DNA of 27,160 nt from Asparagopsis taxiformis (GCA_030407315.1 JALQPE010000322.1:1-27160), one strand, 5' to 3'. Positions 1 to 10,547 are shown, counted from the first letter of the stretch. Notes: a model not told the origin generated them from the letters alone. Translations and numbers: made by a program.

Positions 1-471
1 TCCACTTTCTCTAGTACATAGGCGGAATACTAGGACCCGACATCCACTTTCTCTAGTACATATGGCGGAATACTAGGACCCGACATCCACTTTCTCTAGT
101 ACATTGGCGGAATACTAGGACCCGACATCCACTTTCTCTAGTACATATGGCGGAATACTAGGACCCGACATCCACTTTCTCTAGTACATATGGCGGAATA
201 CTAGGACCCGACATCCACTTTCTCTAGTACATATGGCGGAATACTAGGACCCGACATCCACTTTCTCTAGTACATATGGCGGAATACTAGGACCCGACAT
301 CCACTTTCTCTAGTACATATGGCGGAATACTAGGACCCGACATCCACTTTCTCTAGTACATATGGCGGAATACTAGGACCCGACATCCACTTTCTCTAGT
401 ACATATGGCGGAATACTAGGACCCGACATCCACTTTCTCTAGTACATATGGCGGAATACTAGGACCCGACA
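1..471. repeat. 43-bp tandem array, 11 units
   Basis: Eleven head-to-tail units begin at 1, 43, 86, 128, 171, 214, 257, 300, 343, 386 and 429. Units 1 and 3 are 42 bp and the rest 43 bp. They are almost identical, differing only at the CATATGG/CATAGG/CATTGG position. Each unit contains CTAGTA and TACTAG as a short inverted repeat around CATATGGCGGAA. The array stops at 472, and its left end is probably cut by the window edge. The near identity suggests recent amplification. I see no coding potential. Confidence 0.97.
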
Positions 472-599
472 TCCAGTATACAATATATCAGCGAAAACCG
501 GGAGGGAAGAAATTACAGCGGATGGTAAATTCAGGGCCCATATCGGACCGTATTTTATTCTCTCATTTAGGAAACTGCTCGTATACAATACGTCTCTCT

Positions 600-719
600 A
601 GAATAGGGAATACATATCTGGTCAGAATAGGAAATAAATACCCGGTTAGAATAGGAAATAAATACCCGTTTAGAATAGGAAATACGTATCCAGCCAGAAT
701 ACAAAATACCTGTCAGCAT
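600..719. repeat. 24-bp degenerate tandem repeat, 5 units
   Basis: Five units beginning AGAATA start at 600, 624, 648, 672 and 696 (for example AGAATAGGAAATAAATACCC). Because 24 is a multiple of three, an ORF across them reads a repeated RIGNKYPV-like motif. The ORF has no recognisable domain, so I treat the stretch as a minisatellite. Confidence 0.85.
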
Positions 720-1069
720 ATCGTCGATCACCCATCTCCCTCACTATCGCGTTCTCCCTACCATCCGAACGCCATGCACCACCATCCGCACATACTGCAA
801 GAACCCTCACGACCTAGATTACAAAAAATACGCTCCTCCCAATACCATCCCCGCTTTCCTCGACACCACCCCAGCCCATTAAATCATCAAGACATCAAAC
901 ACGAACATGGTCAGCAAAATCTTACACCACTTGAAACGCACTCTCACTTCTATCGTATGCCCCAAAATATACACATACCAGAAACACCTCACAGCTTCAT
1001 TCCCCATCTTCCTACATCCCTTCTTCACTCTCCTTCAGTCCTGCCGTTCCTGCTTCACCACTCCTGCAT

Positions 1070-2100
1070 CACATACACAACATCAGAATCAACCACAACA
1101 GTCAGACTCAAAAGCAACGCTTACCACGACAGATATCCTAGAAACTCCTTACTTACCTCTCCGAGAGGATGACTGAATCATCCATCCTACACAAAATACA
1201 AACCATGATCCAAAAACCTTGCAATGAATAATCAAAGTCAGCAGTCCATATCTTCGCAAAACAAGTCTTGGTGCTCAGTAAAACTTACCTTCTGTCATCA
1301 ACATTCCTGCATCATCTACACAACATCGGAATCAACCACAACAGTCAGACTCAAAACAACCTTCCATCACAGCATACTTTCAAAACTCGCACACTTACCT
1401 TCGCTCCACACAATACACACCATGACTCAATAGGCTTCCAATGAAAAATATCGCATCAACGGAAATAGTCAGACTCAAAACCAACCTTCCCTCGCTGCTT
1501 ACTTTCAAAACTCGCACACTTACTTTACCTGTTCCATCCTGCACACAATAAAAACCATAAATCACGTAATCGTGTAGCCAAGAAAAGTAGTCAGCATTCC
1601 GCATCTTCGCACAACCGGTCTGGGCGCCCAATGTGACTTACCTTCCGTCATCACTATTCCTCCATCACCTACGCAACATCGGATTCAATCGCAACAGTCA
1701 GATTGAAAACCAACGTTTCCCTCGCTACATACCCTGAGAACTCGCAAATGTACCTCTCATCCATCCTACACACAATACAAACCATGATCCAAAAACCTTG
1801 CAATTAACAATAATCATAGTCAGCAGTCCATATCTTCGCAAAGCACATCTTGGCACTCAATGAAACTTACCTTCCGTCATCAACATTCCTGCATCATCTA
1901 CACAACATCGGAATCAACCACAACAGTCAGACTCAAAATCAACCTTCCCTCACAGCATACTTTCAAAACTTCACGTACCTCTCTTCCATCCTCCGCTCAA
2001 TACACACCATCAGTCAACAGGCTTCCCATGAAAAATATCGCATCAACGGAAATAGTCAGACTCAAAACCCACGCTTCCCTCAACGCATACCCTCGAGGGT
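1070..2100. repeat. Diverged higher-order repeat (~585-bp period)
   Basis: The motif CAACAGTCAGACTCAAAA or a close variant recurs near 1093, 1340, 1466, 1695, 1920 and 2055. The block at about 1207-1480 is repeated with substitutions and small indels at about 1805-2068, giving a period of 583-587 bp made of two alternating subunits. The plus strand is rich in C and A. Short ORFs here merely follow the repeat and resemble nothing known. The stretch 720-1070 is of the same composition and shows no gene that I can support. Confidence 0.8.
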
Positions 2101-2116
2101 AGAGGATGGAACGAAG

Positions 2117-2154
2117 GTACGTGCGCGAATCTTGATCAAGATTCGCGCACGTAC
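2117..2154. repeat. Perfect 38-bp palindrome
   Basis: The left arm GTACGTGCGCGAATCTTGA (2117-2135) is followed with no spacer by its exact reverse complement (2136-2154). It sits at the boundary between the repeat-rich region and the sequence upstream of the transposase. It could be fused terminal repeats of a mobile element, a protein-binding site or an end-joining scar; nothing nearby decides between these. Confidence 0.95.
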
Positions 2155-2751
2155 AAAGCAAAGTCGGTCAAAGAAGATCAGTCGGTGATGAGGGCGGAGT
2201 GGAGCCTGCGGCGTCGACCGGACAGCTTTCTGCGTCCGCTTAAGTCTTGCTGTGCATACTCGAAATCATCGCCGGCAGTGAGATTGAGTATGGCCCAAGC
2301 CATGGTCTCTGATTCCCCGAACAAAGAGATCCGGATCGAGAACAACGAATATAAACATATAATCATATATATGAGAATCCATTTGCTTTCCTTACATGAT
2401 CTGTGGCATATCCGCTGTAAAGCACATTCAGATTCCACGAAGTTTGGAAATAAAAAAGTTTATTATTACAAATGAATTAATTGAAAATTCATCTCCCAGG
2501 GCAGTCGTTCGTCCTTCCATGCACACGTTGCCAGCACGCAATGTGATGTAACAGTTGGAAATGATTGAACTCTCGGTTAAATTCCACCGTTGGGATGTCA
2601 GCTGGAGTGAGCACAAAACTACTACCCAAAAAACTACGAACACGTTACATTCCAAGTCTCGAAAGCACCACAAAAATAAAATTGGTCGCATCTGGACGGC
2701 ACAGTCTCCCCTGTTCAGCTCGCAATCCTCCCTTTTGCGTCAAAACTCGAC
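2155..2751. other. Intergenic, upstream of the transposase
   Basis: This is AT-rich sequence with only short, overlapping ORFs on both strands and no recognisable domain. It should contain the transposase promoter and, if the element is complete, its left terminal repeat. I could not find a convincing terminal inverted repeat pairing with sequence downstream of 5789. Confidence 0.5.
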
Positions 2752-5700
2752 ATGGAATGCAAGTATGAAGGGTGCTTCTACTACTGCGTAGATGCTTATG
2801 CGCTCGCGCTGCATGAGCGAACGTGTCGCTACCGTTTCAACCCCTCTCCCCAACATTTCAACAACGCTCGTGTCCCTGCCGTCACCCATGAGCCTGCTCG
2901 AAACGGCGACCATGATTCCCCGCAACCCAGCTCCCCAGACCCAGAATCTGGTCGTGCTTCCTCCAGCGACTCACCCTGTGACGCTTCACTGCCACCAACC
3001 TCAACCCCTCCCGCGCAGACCTCCTCGTGCAATCCCTCGCCGCCAGTCTCACAACCCTCGAGTACAAGGCCGGCGCTGGCCGCGTGAGCGAAGTCATCAC
3101 CATCCTACAAGACCCCGCATTCTCCCTAGAAAAGTTCAACAGCGCCGTTCGCACCGTAGAAGAATGTCGCCACGTTACCGCTTCCATGGTCGAAACACAT
3201 TTCCGCACCGAAGGTTACAAGAGCCACATCATTCCAGACAAAACTGGTAAGTACTCGGCACAGCTGTACCTCCGCGACCCAGTCGACATGCTCCGCAGGC
3301 AGTTAGCACTGGCTAACGACCAAAATACTCTCTTCCACCCCTCCCCACAGACCGCCCCAGACGGCACCGCAATATTTTCTCATCCCCTACACACAGAATT
3401 CGCGAAAACGCTGCACCAGGTTACTAGACAGCGCGTGCAGCTCTCGGAAGATCCACAGGTCGTATGGGCAGAGGAAAATGATCCCACCGCTTCCTCCTTT
3501 GCCGGCCTCCTCCAAGTGTACTCCGACAAGAGCAGCACAAGCCTCAAGAGCTCCGCAATCGTCGCATACCCCATACACGTCACACTGCTCAACTTCTCCG
3601 CCCCCCTCCGTCGCCACTGCATCCGTACCGGCCTCACCATCGTCGGGTATCTTCCGTACATTGTTAACCCTTCGTCCAACGCCTTGTTCGGTGATGAAAT
3701 GCCGACAACCTCTAGTTCTGCTAGTCGCGCTCGCAAAATTGATATTCTTCATAAAGCACTCTAAAAAGTGTTTTCGTCCCTATCCACCGCGTTCTCTTCC
3801 GGGTTCCCCTGCACAGACTCCACTGCAACTGCCCGCCAATGCTTTCCCATCCTAGCCAATTATTGCTGCGACTTTCCAGAGGCCAAAGAGCTCTCATGCA
3901 CTCGCAACAGCACTACCACCACACATCCCTGCCACCGCTGCTACATCCCCGCCACTCAACTTGAATCCAGCGCGCCACACCAGCCCCGCTCCCTCGATGA
4001 TACACGCTCTGCACGCCAAGAGAGCGCTCAGGAGCATACAACTGCTCCGCTCGAAGCTCTCTCCCTCCTCGAACAACACTCTGTCCTCGAATCGACCGCT
4101 CTTTTACCCACCAACAGTCCCCTAGACCCCTACAACATTTTCTCCTTCGAGCCTCTGCACAATCTCCACCTCGGCATCTCAAAGCTCATCAAACAGTGCA
4201 TTGTCCACCGCCTCAGCTCCCCAGACCTCACCACCACTGCCTCCCATTCCGGGACACCTCGCACCTTCAAGAAGGTGAAAAAATCCATCCTCGCCGGCTC
4301 AAACAGCATTCTGTCCGCTATCGAACGCGACTACTACATCACCGGTCTTCATGTCGACTTCTCCAAGGGTGAGAAGGGCACCAATTTGAACGGCCTCTTC
4401 ACGGAGGACGGCATACGCGGCATGCTCGCAGCCAAAGACTATCACCATGTCGACATGGTGTTCCCTTTCATCGCAGCATTCATTGACACATGCTGTGACG
4501 AAGTAGATACAGCCCCCCTCACTTCCATCTGCACGCAATACTCTGACCTCGTCGCATGGGTCATGAAACGCGGTCGCATCAAGCACTGGACTGCCGCCGA
4601 ACTAGAAAGCCTCCAGAACTCCATTTCCTATTTCAAACAATCAATGCTCTCCACCCTCGGCCCATTCCACACCACAGGTCTCAAAACTTTCAAGTTCCAT
4701 CTTCTAGACCATCTTCCCGGTGACTTGCAGAGATATGGCGCCCTGGAACACATTGATGCAGGCCCCTACGAACACTCGCATCTTCTGTTCAAACAGAGTT
4801 ATAGGAAAACCTCTCGAAGGCGCTCCACAGCCATGGAAGAGACTATTCGCCACATGGAATTCTCCTTGGCCACTCCAACTGGTCATACCCCATCGAACAC
4901 ATTGGGAAACGCACGCATGATATCGCCCACAGACGGTGCAGTACTCGTTCGCGACGGATTCACCGTTGCACTGCACGACTTTGCCTCCCTGCTGCCCGAT
5001 GCAACCCTCCTCGTTGCAGATATCGACGGACAGCCCGATCCTGCCACTCTTTTGCCGCTGCACAACTCCTCGTTCCCGTCTGGCACCATAACGCTATTCC
5101 AGCAACTCGGTGACACAGCTGCACAAGCGTTCCTCACCCTCGCTAGACTGCGCGCCACGGCAGAAGGCCCTCCAATACATGACATGGACATTTCCGTCAC
5201 CGTGGTAAAGTCCGCCTACGTCATGGGAGGGTACGTCCCAGATGCCGACGACTTTGACCCGCACAGTGGCATGCTTCGCCCCACAAACGTGTCGAGGCAC
5301 AAGCAGCAGCGCGTCTTTGCAACTTCATCGTTCGGCCCCGCAAAGAGATCGCAGTACTCCTTTGTCGTCATCTCCGGAACTGCCGATGACTACAGAACCA
5401 TATGGGTAGGGCGCGTCCTGGCACTGGTACGCCTGCAGTCTCCAAACCTGTTTCAACCTGTAGAACTCGCTTTCGTTCAGTATATGACCTGCTTTGCCCC
5501 AAAAACCGCTGTGGAAAAATCACTTGGGTGCATTTGTTTAAAGTGGTCCACATGGGACCCGGACAACGGATCCGTTGACAGCAATGACACTGCATCCCAC
5601 AGTGCAGGTGGTCCTTGGTTTGACCTCATTCCTGCATCTACTATATCTGGCACCGTGCACATCGTACGAAGTAACTTTCCAGTCAAGCCATTTACGAAAC

Positions 5701-5789
5701 AAATGCACTGGTCGGACCACCGTTTCTATCTCAACCGCTTCTACACCAACACTGATTACCAATTCACAGATGATAATGAAGAAGAATAA
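2752..5789 (+). pseudogene. Plavaka/CACTA-like DNA transposase, disrupted
   Basis: This is a transposase of the CMC (CACTA-Mirage-Chapaev) superfamily, closest by eye to Plavaka elements, which cut and paste DNA with a DDE-type nuclease. It starts at ATG 2752 with a C2HC finger (C3, C8, H21, C25). Reading moves to the next frame between 2982 and 3087 and is then open to an in-frame TAA at 3762-3764, after which the same frame continues to 5789. Family landmarks in order are YSDKSS (about 3519), GYLPYI (about 3646), CFPILANY then FPEAKEL (3840-3890), CHRC (about 3930), PLHNLHLGISK (4152), KFHLLDH (4692), GPYEHSH (about 4761) and a C-terminal VHIV...RFYLNRFY segment. Relative to the usual D-x-LH motif the residue before PLHNLH is Glu (4149). 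A GT-AG intron at 2978-3018 (41 bp) or 2951-3018 would fix the first frame change; the TAA looks like a nonsense mutation because the family alignment continues across it. The stop codon overlaps an AATAAA. Confidence 0.85.
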
Positions 5790-5790
5790 A
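5785..5790 (+). promoter_or_regulatory. AATAAA overlapping the transposase stop codon
   Basis: The hexamer AATAAA contains the TAA stop of the transposase frame. It is a possible polyadenylation signal. The next gene, on the opposite strand, ends only 77 bp further on. Confidence 0.4.
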
Positions 5791-5866
5791 TCTAAATCGC
5801 AGCACTCTATTGATAATGTACTACATGATAAACCTTCTAGTCAACGTCACATTTACTGCACTAATT

Positions 5867-8152
5867 TCAACCATCCTCCATTACGCCAAAACCGTTATCA
5901 GCAGTGGCTGCATGGCGCCGCTCCATGCCCCCATACTGTGGGGCATTGATTTCGACATTCAGGTTTGCAGTCAGGTGTCCAGCATATGGGTCAACGACGA
6001 AAAGTTCTGCGCCAATTAGTCCTTGCGCAATCACACAATCCATTACAGCACCGAGGTTTGACGTAATATGCGATTGAATCCAATCCTCGGACACTAGAAC
6101 AAGTGATGAGCAGCGGTTTACATCATCAACGACATGAACAATTCCAGACCCCTCTCCGCTTTGCCACACTTCAACAGCCTCTCTCGTCACAGTACGGCTT
6201 GCAAACACATGCCGTGACTGTGCACTAGTCCGCTGTTCGCTCTCGACAACGTCCGTTTCTTCCCTTGCTTGCGAGCCTTGGAGACAAGACATGCAGTACA
6301 CCACCATACCAACTAATTGCTGAAAAGCTACCCCCACATATTGACTGTACCGCCTTGTAAACTCCTTCTGCCGTGCACCTCCTTTCCCCTTCGGTTCATC
6401 CAAACACTCCACAGTAGTCACTAGCCAAGCATCCAGGCGCGCCAGCGTTAGTATGCTCGTCTCTATGTCCATTACTTGTTCTGGTCGTATCGAATAACCC
6501 CTGAAGATGTCCAGCACATTCACAGCTACTCGGTTGTTAAACCATGCATCACCATTCACTTCCATTTCGAAGCTGTCAGGAACCAAGCCTTTGCTGTATC
6601 GCAGCTCTGAGAACGGTGCCGTTCGCCACCTCCCCATATCCAAATCACCGTTACTTTCCCGTTTCAAAAGCTTCTCAGACGCTTCGCGCTTTTGTTCCTC
6701 TCGCTCGTCCATCTCAGCTCGCGTCGTCAGCATCGTGCATCTAGACATTAATTTCGTGTACCCCAGCGAACCGAACAATCTGTCCCTCGCATTACGCTTC
6801 CGTGCACTCATCACGTCGGACAGTTTCTGCGTCACCTTCACTTTCAATTCCTTGCTCCCCGCCACAGCCTCTTGACAGCACACACGCTGCTCCTCATCGG
6901 AAAACACATCACACCACGGACTTTGACGCAGTACGTGTCGCACCAAGTCATTCAGCAGATCACTCTCGTCCCTGTACGAAGGTGTATACCACTGCAGATT
7001 CTTGATGATATAGCCCGGAGGGGTAGCAATATATCCTACACCGTTTTCGCTCCAAAGTGCCCCTTCTACCGGCTCTACCTCGATGGTACGTCCAGTCCAA
7101 CGTCTCTGCGTTTGTTCCGCTATAGGGTCCAGCTCCATAGTCTCGTTCTTGCACCACTTTGTCAGGTTTTCCTCAACCGCCCTAAGAACTCCAAGGTATT
7201 TCACAGGAATGGCTTTCTGTATTTTCGACTTACCGCCACCGTGATCACTGATTCTACCTGTTCTCGCAATTGCAGTAAGGCTGGCATTTTCCGCCTGCAG
7301 AGTCTTCACCTTAGCCTCCAACGCAACAATCTCCGTGGTGAGCGCCTTGTTTGCTATGTCCTGGCTAAACACTTTTTTTTCCAGCTCCGCGATCTTCTTC
7401 TTCTGCGCATTGATGCGACTCGCCATTAAATCGATGGATTCCGGCGGATGCAACCTCTCTGCCCTCACCGTCCCCCCATCTCCCACGCTATCGGGAATAT
7501 GATGTCCTCCATCGCCAATAGCCTGACGTCGCGGGGGCGTTACGCGCATATTTGGCACCAATGACAGTCTGTTGTGACGAGGCCCGCACTCCGGCTGCTC
7601 TCTCCCCTCAGTACCACCTGACCGCCGATGATAGTTGGCATCCTGTGAACGTTGCTCAGAAACAACATCCCTTGCCGCTATCCTCGGGTCCCTGACTGCA
7701 TTACCTGCTGGGGCTGATGTACTCGGCATAGTTGGCGCAGTGGGGGTCACAGCCTCCAGTGTCTCGGGAACCCCCGGCTGGGACTCCGTCTGCAGCACCT
7801 CCGCATCTGCCAACCCGGGAGGAACTACCTTTGCCATAGCACTCTGCCGCAATTCCAACATGTTTTGAGCCACTATCATGTCATCATCATGATGTTCACT
7901 GTCCCTGCGAGCACGCTTGCCTCGGTCAAGCCCCATCTCTCTCCGCGCCGTTCCTCCTTCCTCACTTTCTCGCTGCGGATCCCCAGTTCTGCGCCGGTCC
8001 GTCTTGCGACTACCGGACCGCGGTTCAATGCTGCCGGTAGGCCCAGACCGCTTCTTCGCACGGGATTGTCGGGCACTCGATACAGCAGCTGCTGACCGGG
8101 TTTTCTGGAGGCCCGGAGGCTTTGGAGCTTTCTTCGCAATACGCGGCGGCAT
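5867..8152 (-). CDS. Basic coiled-coil protein, family unknown (761 aa)
   Basis: I do not recognise this protein. It begins at an ATG followed by PPRIAKKAPK. Residues 1-90 are strongly basic (Arg/Lys/Ser runs that could act as a nuclear-localisation and DNA-binding tail), and 100-235 are low-complexity Pro/Thr/Gly. Residues about 241-295 form a clear coiled coil (IAELEKK, IVALEAKVKTLQAENASL). The C-terminal 450 residues look globular and contain ARDRLFGSLGY at 455-465. The same order of parts, with SREQVRHRFLVELGF in place of that motif and a similar Ile/Val-rich helix pair later, is seen in the 507-aa protein at 14337-15860, so the two are probably paralogues. It is tail-to-tail with the transposase (77 bp) and divergent from the methyltransferase-SET gene. 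The frame is intact, suggesting constraint. A structural or DNA-binding partner of the modification enzymes is possible but unproven. Confidence 0.75.
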   Translation of the reverse strand: MPPRIAKKAPKPPGLQKTRSAAAVSSARQSRAKKRSGPTGSIEPRSGSRKTDRRRTGDPQRESEEGGTARREMGLDRGKRARRDSEHHDDDMIVAQNMLELRQSAMAKVVPPGLADAEVLQTESQPGVPETLEAVTPTAPTMPSTSAPAGNAVRDPRIAARDVVSEQRSQDANYHRRSGGTEGREQPECGPRHNRLSLVPNMRVTPPRRQAIGDGGHHIPDSVGDGGTVRAERLHPPESIDLMASRINAQKKKIAELEKKVFSQDIANKALTTEIVALEAKVKTLQAENASLTAIARTGRISDHGGGKSKIQKAIPVKYLGVLRAVEENLTKWCKNETMELDPIAEQTQRRWTGRTIEVEPVEGALWSENGVGYIATPPGYIIKNLQWYTPSYRDESDLLNDLVRHVLRQSPWCDVFSDEEQRVCCQEAVAGSKELKVKVTQKLSDVMSARKRNARDRLFGSLGYTKLMSRCTMLTTRAEMDEREEQKREASEKLLKRESNGDLDMGRWRTAPFSELRYSKGLVPDSFEMEVNGDAWFNNRVAVNVLDIFRGYSIRPEQVMDIETSILTLARLDAWLVTTVECLDEPKGKGGARQKEFTRRYSQYVGVAFQQLVGMVVYCMSCLQGSQAREETDVVESEQRTSAQSRHVFASRTVTREAVEVWQSGEGSGIVHVVDDVNRCSSLVLVSEDWIQSHITSNLGAVMDCVIAQGLIGAELFVVDPYAGHLTANLNVEINAPQYGGMERRHAATADNGFGVMEDG

Positions 8153-8386
8153 AATGAAGCTTTCCCGGAAGCGATGGAACGATTGAGTTGCACGAGATAC
8201 AAAAAAGATTGCTGTATAGTGTCGGTAACCACAACGGTCTGCGATGAACGTTCAGGTCAGGTCAAGTACCGGATAATACGCCAACAGCCCAGATTGTATA
8301 CGGTAGGCAGTCATCAACAGTATTTAATGAGGTACAATTACAGCTGTCGAGCTAGGCCGCGAGCACCCCTATGTCCGGAAGACGTC

Positions 8387-8550
8387 CTGATTTGAATTAA
8401 AATTTGGGCTATTCTCAAAAACATGCACATGTGAACATGTTTTTGAGATGGGGGTGTGCCGTACGGCACAATCGACCGCCCAAATCGATGTTTTTTGCAA
8501 TATTTTTTTGTGCCCGAAATTTTAGAATTTCTGGGCTGGCCAGCAATGCA
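8387..8550. mobile_element. Palindrome-rich MITE-like repeat, copy 1
   Basis: This begins CTGATTTGAATTAAAATTTG and ends CTGGGCTGGCCAGCAATGCA. It contains a hairpin with 13-bp perfect arms (TCTCAAAAACATG, 8413-8448) whose loop includes CACATGTG, then a 16-bp palindrome TGTGCCGTACGGCACA (8455-8470). AAAATTTGGGC near the left end pairs with GCCCGAAATTTT near the right end. Flanking GTCCGGAAGACGTCC (8373) and the complement of GGACATCCACCGGAC (8560) could be imperfect terminal inverted repeats, making the full element about 8371-8579. It encodes no transposase, so if mobile it is non-autonomous. Confidence 0.65.
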
Positions 8551-8774
8551 ATCGAGCTGGACATCCACCGGACGTCCATTTCAGGTTGGTCGTGAGAGAG
8601 CGGGGCGGGACCATGATGGAACAAGGACCAAGACCTGTCCCTGGCGTATTGAGCCTGAAATTGACCCTTCGTCAGACGCCATTTAGCCTTACAGTTGGTG
8701 CTTACAGAAGCCAGTGATGACCCCGCTCGGGGCGGCGGTCGGTTCCTGGGGCCGTTGTGGCCAAATTAGACACC

Positions 8775-8938
8775 CTGATTTGAATTAAAATTTGGGCTAT
8801 TCTCAAAAACATGCACATGTGAACATGTTTTTGAAATGGGGGTGTGCCGTACGGCACAATCGGCCGCCCAAATCAAGGTTTTTTACAATATTTTTGCTGC
8901 CCGAAATTCTACAATTTCTGGGCTGGCCAGTAATGCAT
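8775..8938. mobile_element. Palindrome-rich MITE-like repeat, copy 2
   Basis: This is about 90% identical by eye to the copy at 8387, in the same orientation, with the same hairpin, GTACGGCAC palindrome and GGCTGGCCAG end. The T-run is shorter and there are scattered substitutions (GTTTTTGAAATGG in place of GTTTTTGAGATGG). The flanks differ from copy 1, which marks the limits of the repeated segment. Confidence 0.7.
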
Positions 8939-9413
8939 TAGCTATGTGCTCTAAACCGATTCTAACAAGCAGAAAGAATCCTCTCCTTCATGACGATGCT
9001 CTCGAATTGAGTGCAATGCAACGGACTCCCTCCAGGAGAACGACAAAGCATCGTCTTTTGCAAGACATTTTCGTACGAAAAATAATCGAAACACATATTT
9101 GACTTTAACCTAACAGCTATCGCGAGCACCGTACTCAGCTAAATTTCCTCTGTAATTTCCTTCCTCCAACCAATCAATAGCCGCTTGGTCACAGGCTTAA
9201 AAGCCTTCCACTATTTGTCCTATCCATCGAAGAGGGTTCGATCCAGGCCTTGATGGGTGTGGAACCCGAGAACTTGAAAATGGAACATATTGCGACAGAG
9301 ATGAGATGTCATTCTCTTTCGTTTACTTTTTTCTAACAAGATTCTAAACGTCTACGCAGCGGAACGAACCCAATGTCGTCCGTCCGTTTTCAGCCCGGTG
9401 AGATGTTTTTGCC

Positions 9414-9760
9414 ATTAACGGAGGTGGAGGCGGCTATGGAGGAAGCCTGCGGTTCGGGTATTCTTTCCATTAACGGAGGTGGAGGTGGCGGCTTTGGAGG
9501 AAGCCTGGAGAACATGTGAGATGTCAGTACCCATGGATCACAAGAAAAACATGTAGAGGTCCAGTTTGGATATTGTTGCCATTAACGGAGGCGGAGGAGG
9601 CGGCTACGGTGGAAGCCTGGAGAGCATGTGAGATGTCAGTACCCATGGATCACATGAAGAACATGTTGAGGTGCGGTTCGGATATTCTTTCCATTAACGG
9701 AGGCGGAGGAGGCGGCTACGGTGGAAGCCTGGAGAAGAATAGAATAGTCCTATACCCATG
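9414..9760. repeat. Repeat array with a conserved Gly-motif core, 4 units
   Basis: Four cores start at 9414, 9469, 9581 and 9693 with ATTAACGGAGG and run to GGAAGCCTG. Units 2, 3 and 4 are 112 bp apart and include ATGTGAGATGTCAGTACCCATGGATCACA-type spacer. Each core would read INGGGG(G)YGGSLE, but 55 and 112 are not multiples of three, so the cores fall in different frames and the array is not one coding sequence. It could be a decayed Gly-rich gene or a simple minisatellite. Confidence 0.75.
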
Positions 9761-10032
9761 GATCACAAGTAGACGTAGTTGGGCTCCTTTTCGAAGCCCA
9801 TTCGTCTCTTGAATAAATTTAGCACCCAAATCATATACGATTGCCGAGTTGACACCCCGTATGTCTCGTTGGTAGAAATAGCAGGGGTTCCACCACTCAG
9901 CTGGCGGGAAGTAGTTACTGATTATATGAGATATGGCTTAGCTCCCGCCAAAACCGATAGCTCTGGGCTCAGGTTCTCCAAATGTGGTTATACGAATGTG
10001 TTCTGACAATGGTAGAAGACGAATATCTGCAT

Positions 10033-10197
10033 CCTGCTTTGAATTAAAATTTGGGCTATTCTCAAAAACATGCACATGTGAACATGTTTTTGAGATGGGG
10101 GTGTGCCGTACGGCACAATCGACCGCCGAAATCGATGTTTTTTGCAATATTTTTTCTGCCCGAAATTGTAGAATTTCTGGGCTGGCCAGCAATGCAT
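10033..10197. mobile_element. Palindrome-rich MITE-like repeat, copy 3
   Basis: This is a third direct copy of the element at 8387, carrying the hairpin around CACATGTG, the GTGCCGTACGGCAC palindrome and the GGGCTGGCCAGCAATGCAT end. It is followed by GTCGGACATCCCCACGTCC and then GGCCGTCCGGATGTC, related to the flank of copy 1, so these may be part of the terminal repeats. It lies 350 bp upstream of the methyltransferase-SET start and could influence that promoter. Confidence 0.7.
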
Positions 10198-10547
10198 CTG
10201 AGTCGGACATCCCCACGTCCAGTGGCCGTCCGGATGTCGCTCACCTGGTAAGCGTGAGGCACCTGTGTCAACCTATGTGACTGGCGGCCTTGCAGTACAA
10301 CACTCAAAGGCAGGGAATCACAATCTTTTTAAAATTTTTTCTCTACCACGTATCCGTCACAACTTATTACCTACACCGGTTACGGGTTTCAAGACCTTTC
10401 CAGTGCTGTGTACCCGTATACTCTGTTCCGTTCGATATCAACCAGTGTTCCTCACGAAAGAGTGCAAACGTCACGAGATACGTCGTCAAATTTGACTGTC
10501 TCGCCGAGCGGTCGCCATCCTGTACCGAATTTTCCACTCATTCCATT

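Larger units (their letters stand above)
8153..10547. other. 2.4-kb non-coding region between divergent genes
   Basis: This separates the 761-aa coiled-coil gene (-) from the methyltransferase-SET gene (+) and should hold both promoters. It contains three copies of a palindrome-rich element and a Gly-motif repeat array, listed separately. ORFs here are short, overlap the palindromes and show no known domain. The stretch 8940-9400 between these repeats shows nothing I can assign. Confidence 0.6.

Noticed and set aside
1..471. CRISPR array
   Set aside because: Whole 43-bp units are identical with no unique spacers and no cas genes; the context is eukaryotic.
522..1172. 216-residue ORF with RIGNKYPV repeats
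   Set aside because: It spans a 24-bp minisatellite and low-complexity C/A-rich repeats, with no domain and no conserved second half.
3724..3816. 93-bp in-frame intron removing the transposase stop
   Set aside because: GT...CAG and length would fit, but the donor GTCGCG is weak and the removed residues align with the family, so a nonsense mutation is more likely.
8338..8624. Similar short ORFs in the three MITE-like copies
   Set aside because: They appear on both strands because of the palindromes, vary in ends and show no domain.
10290..10547. Upstream extension of the methyltransferase-SET ORF
   Set aside because: It has no ATG and no similarity to the ParB-like domain of the paralogue; it is an open frame by chance.
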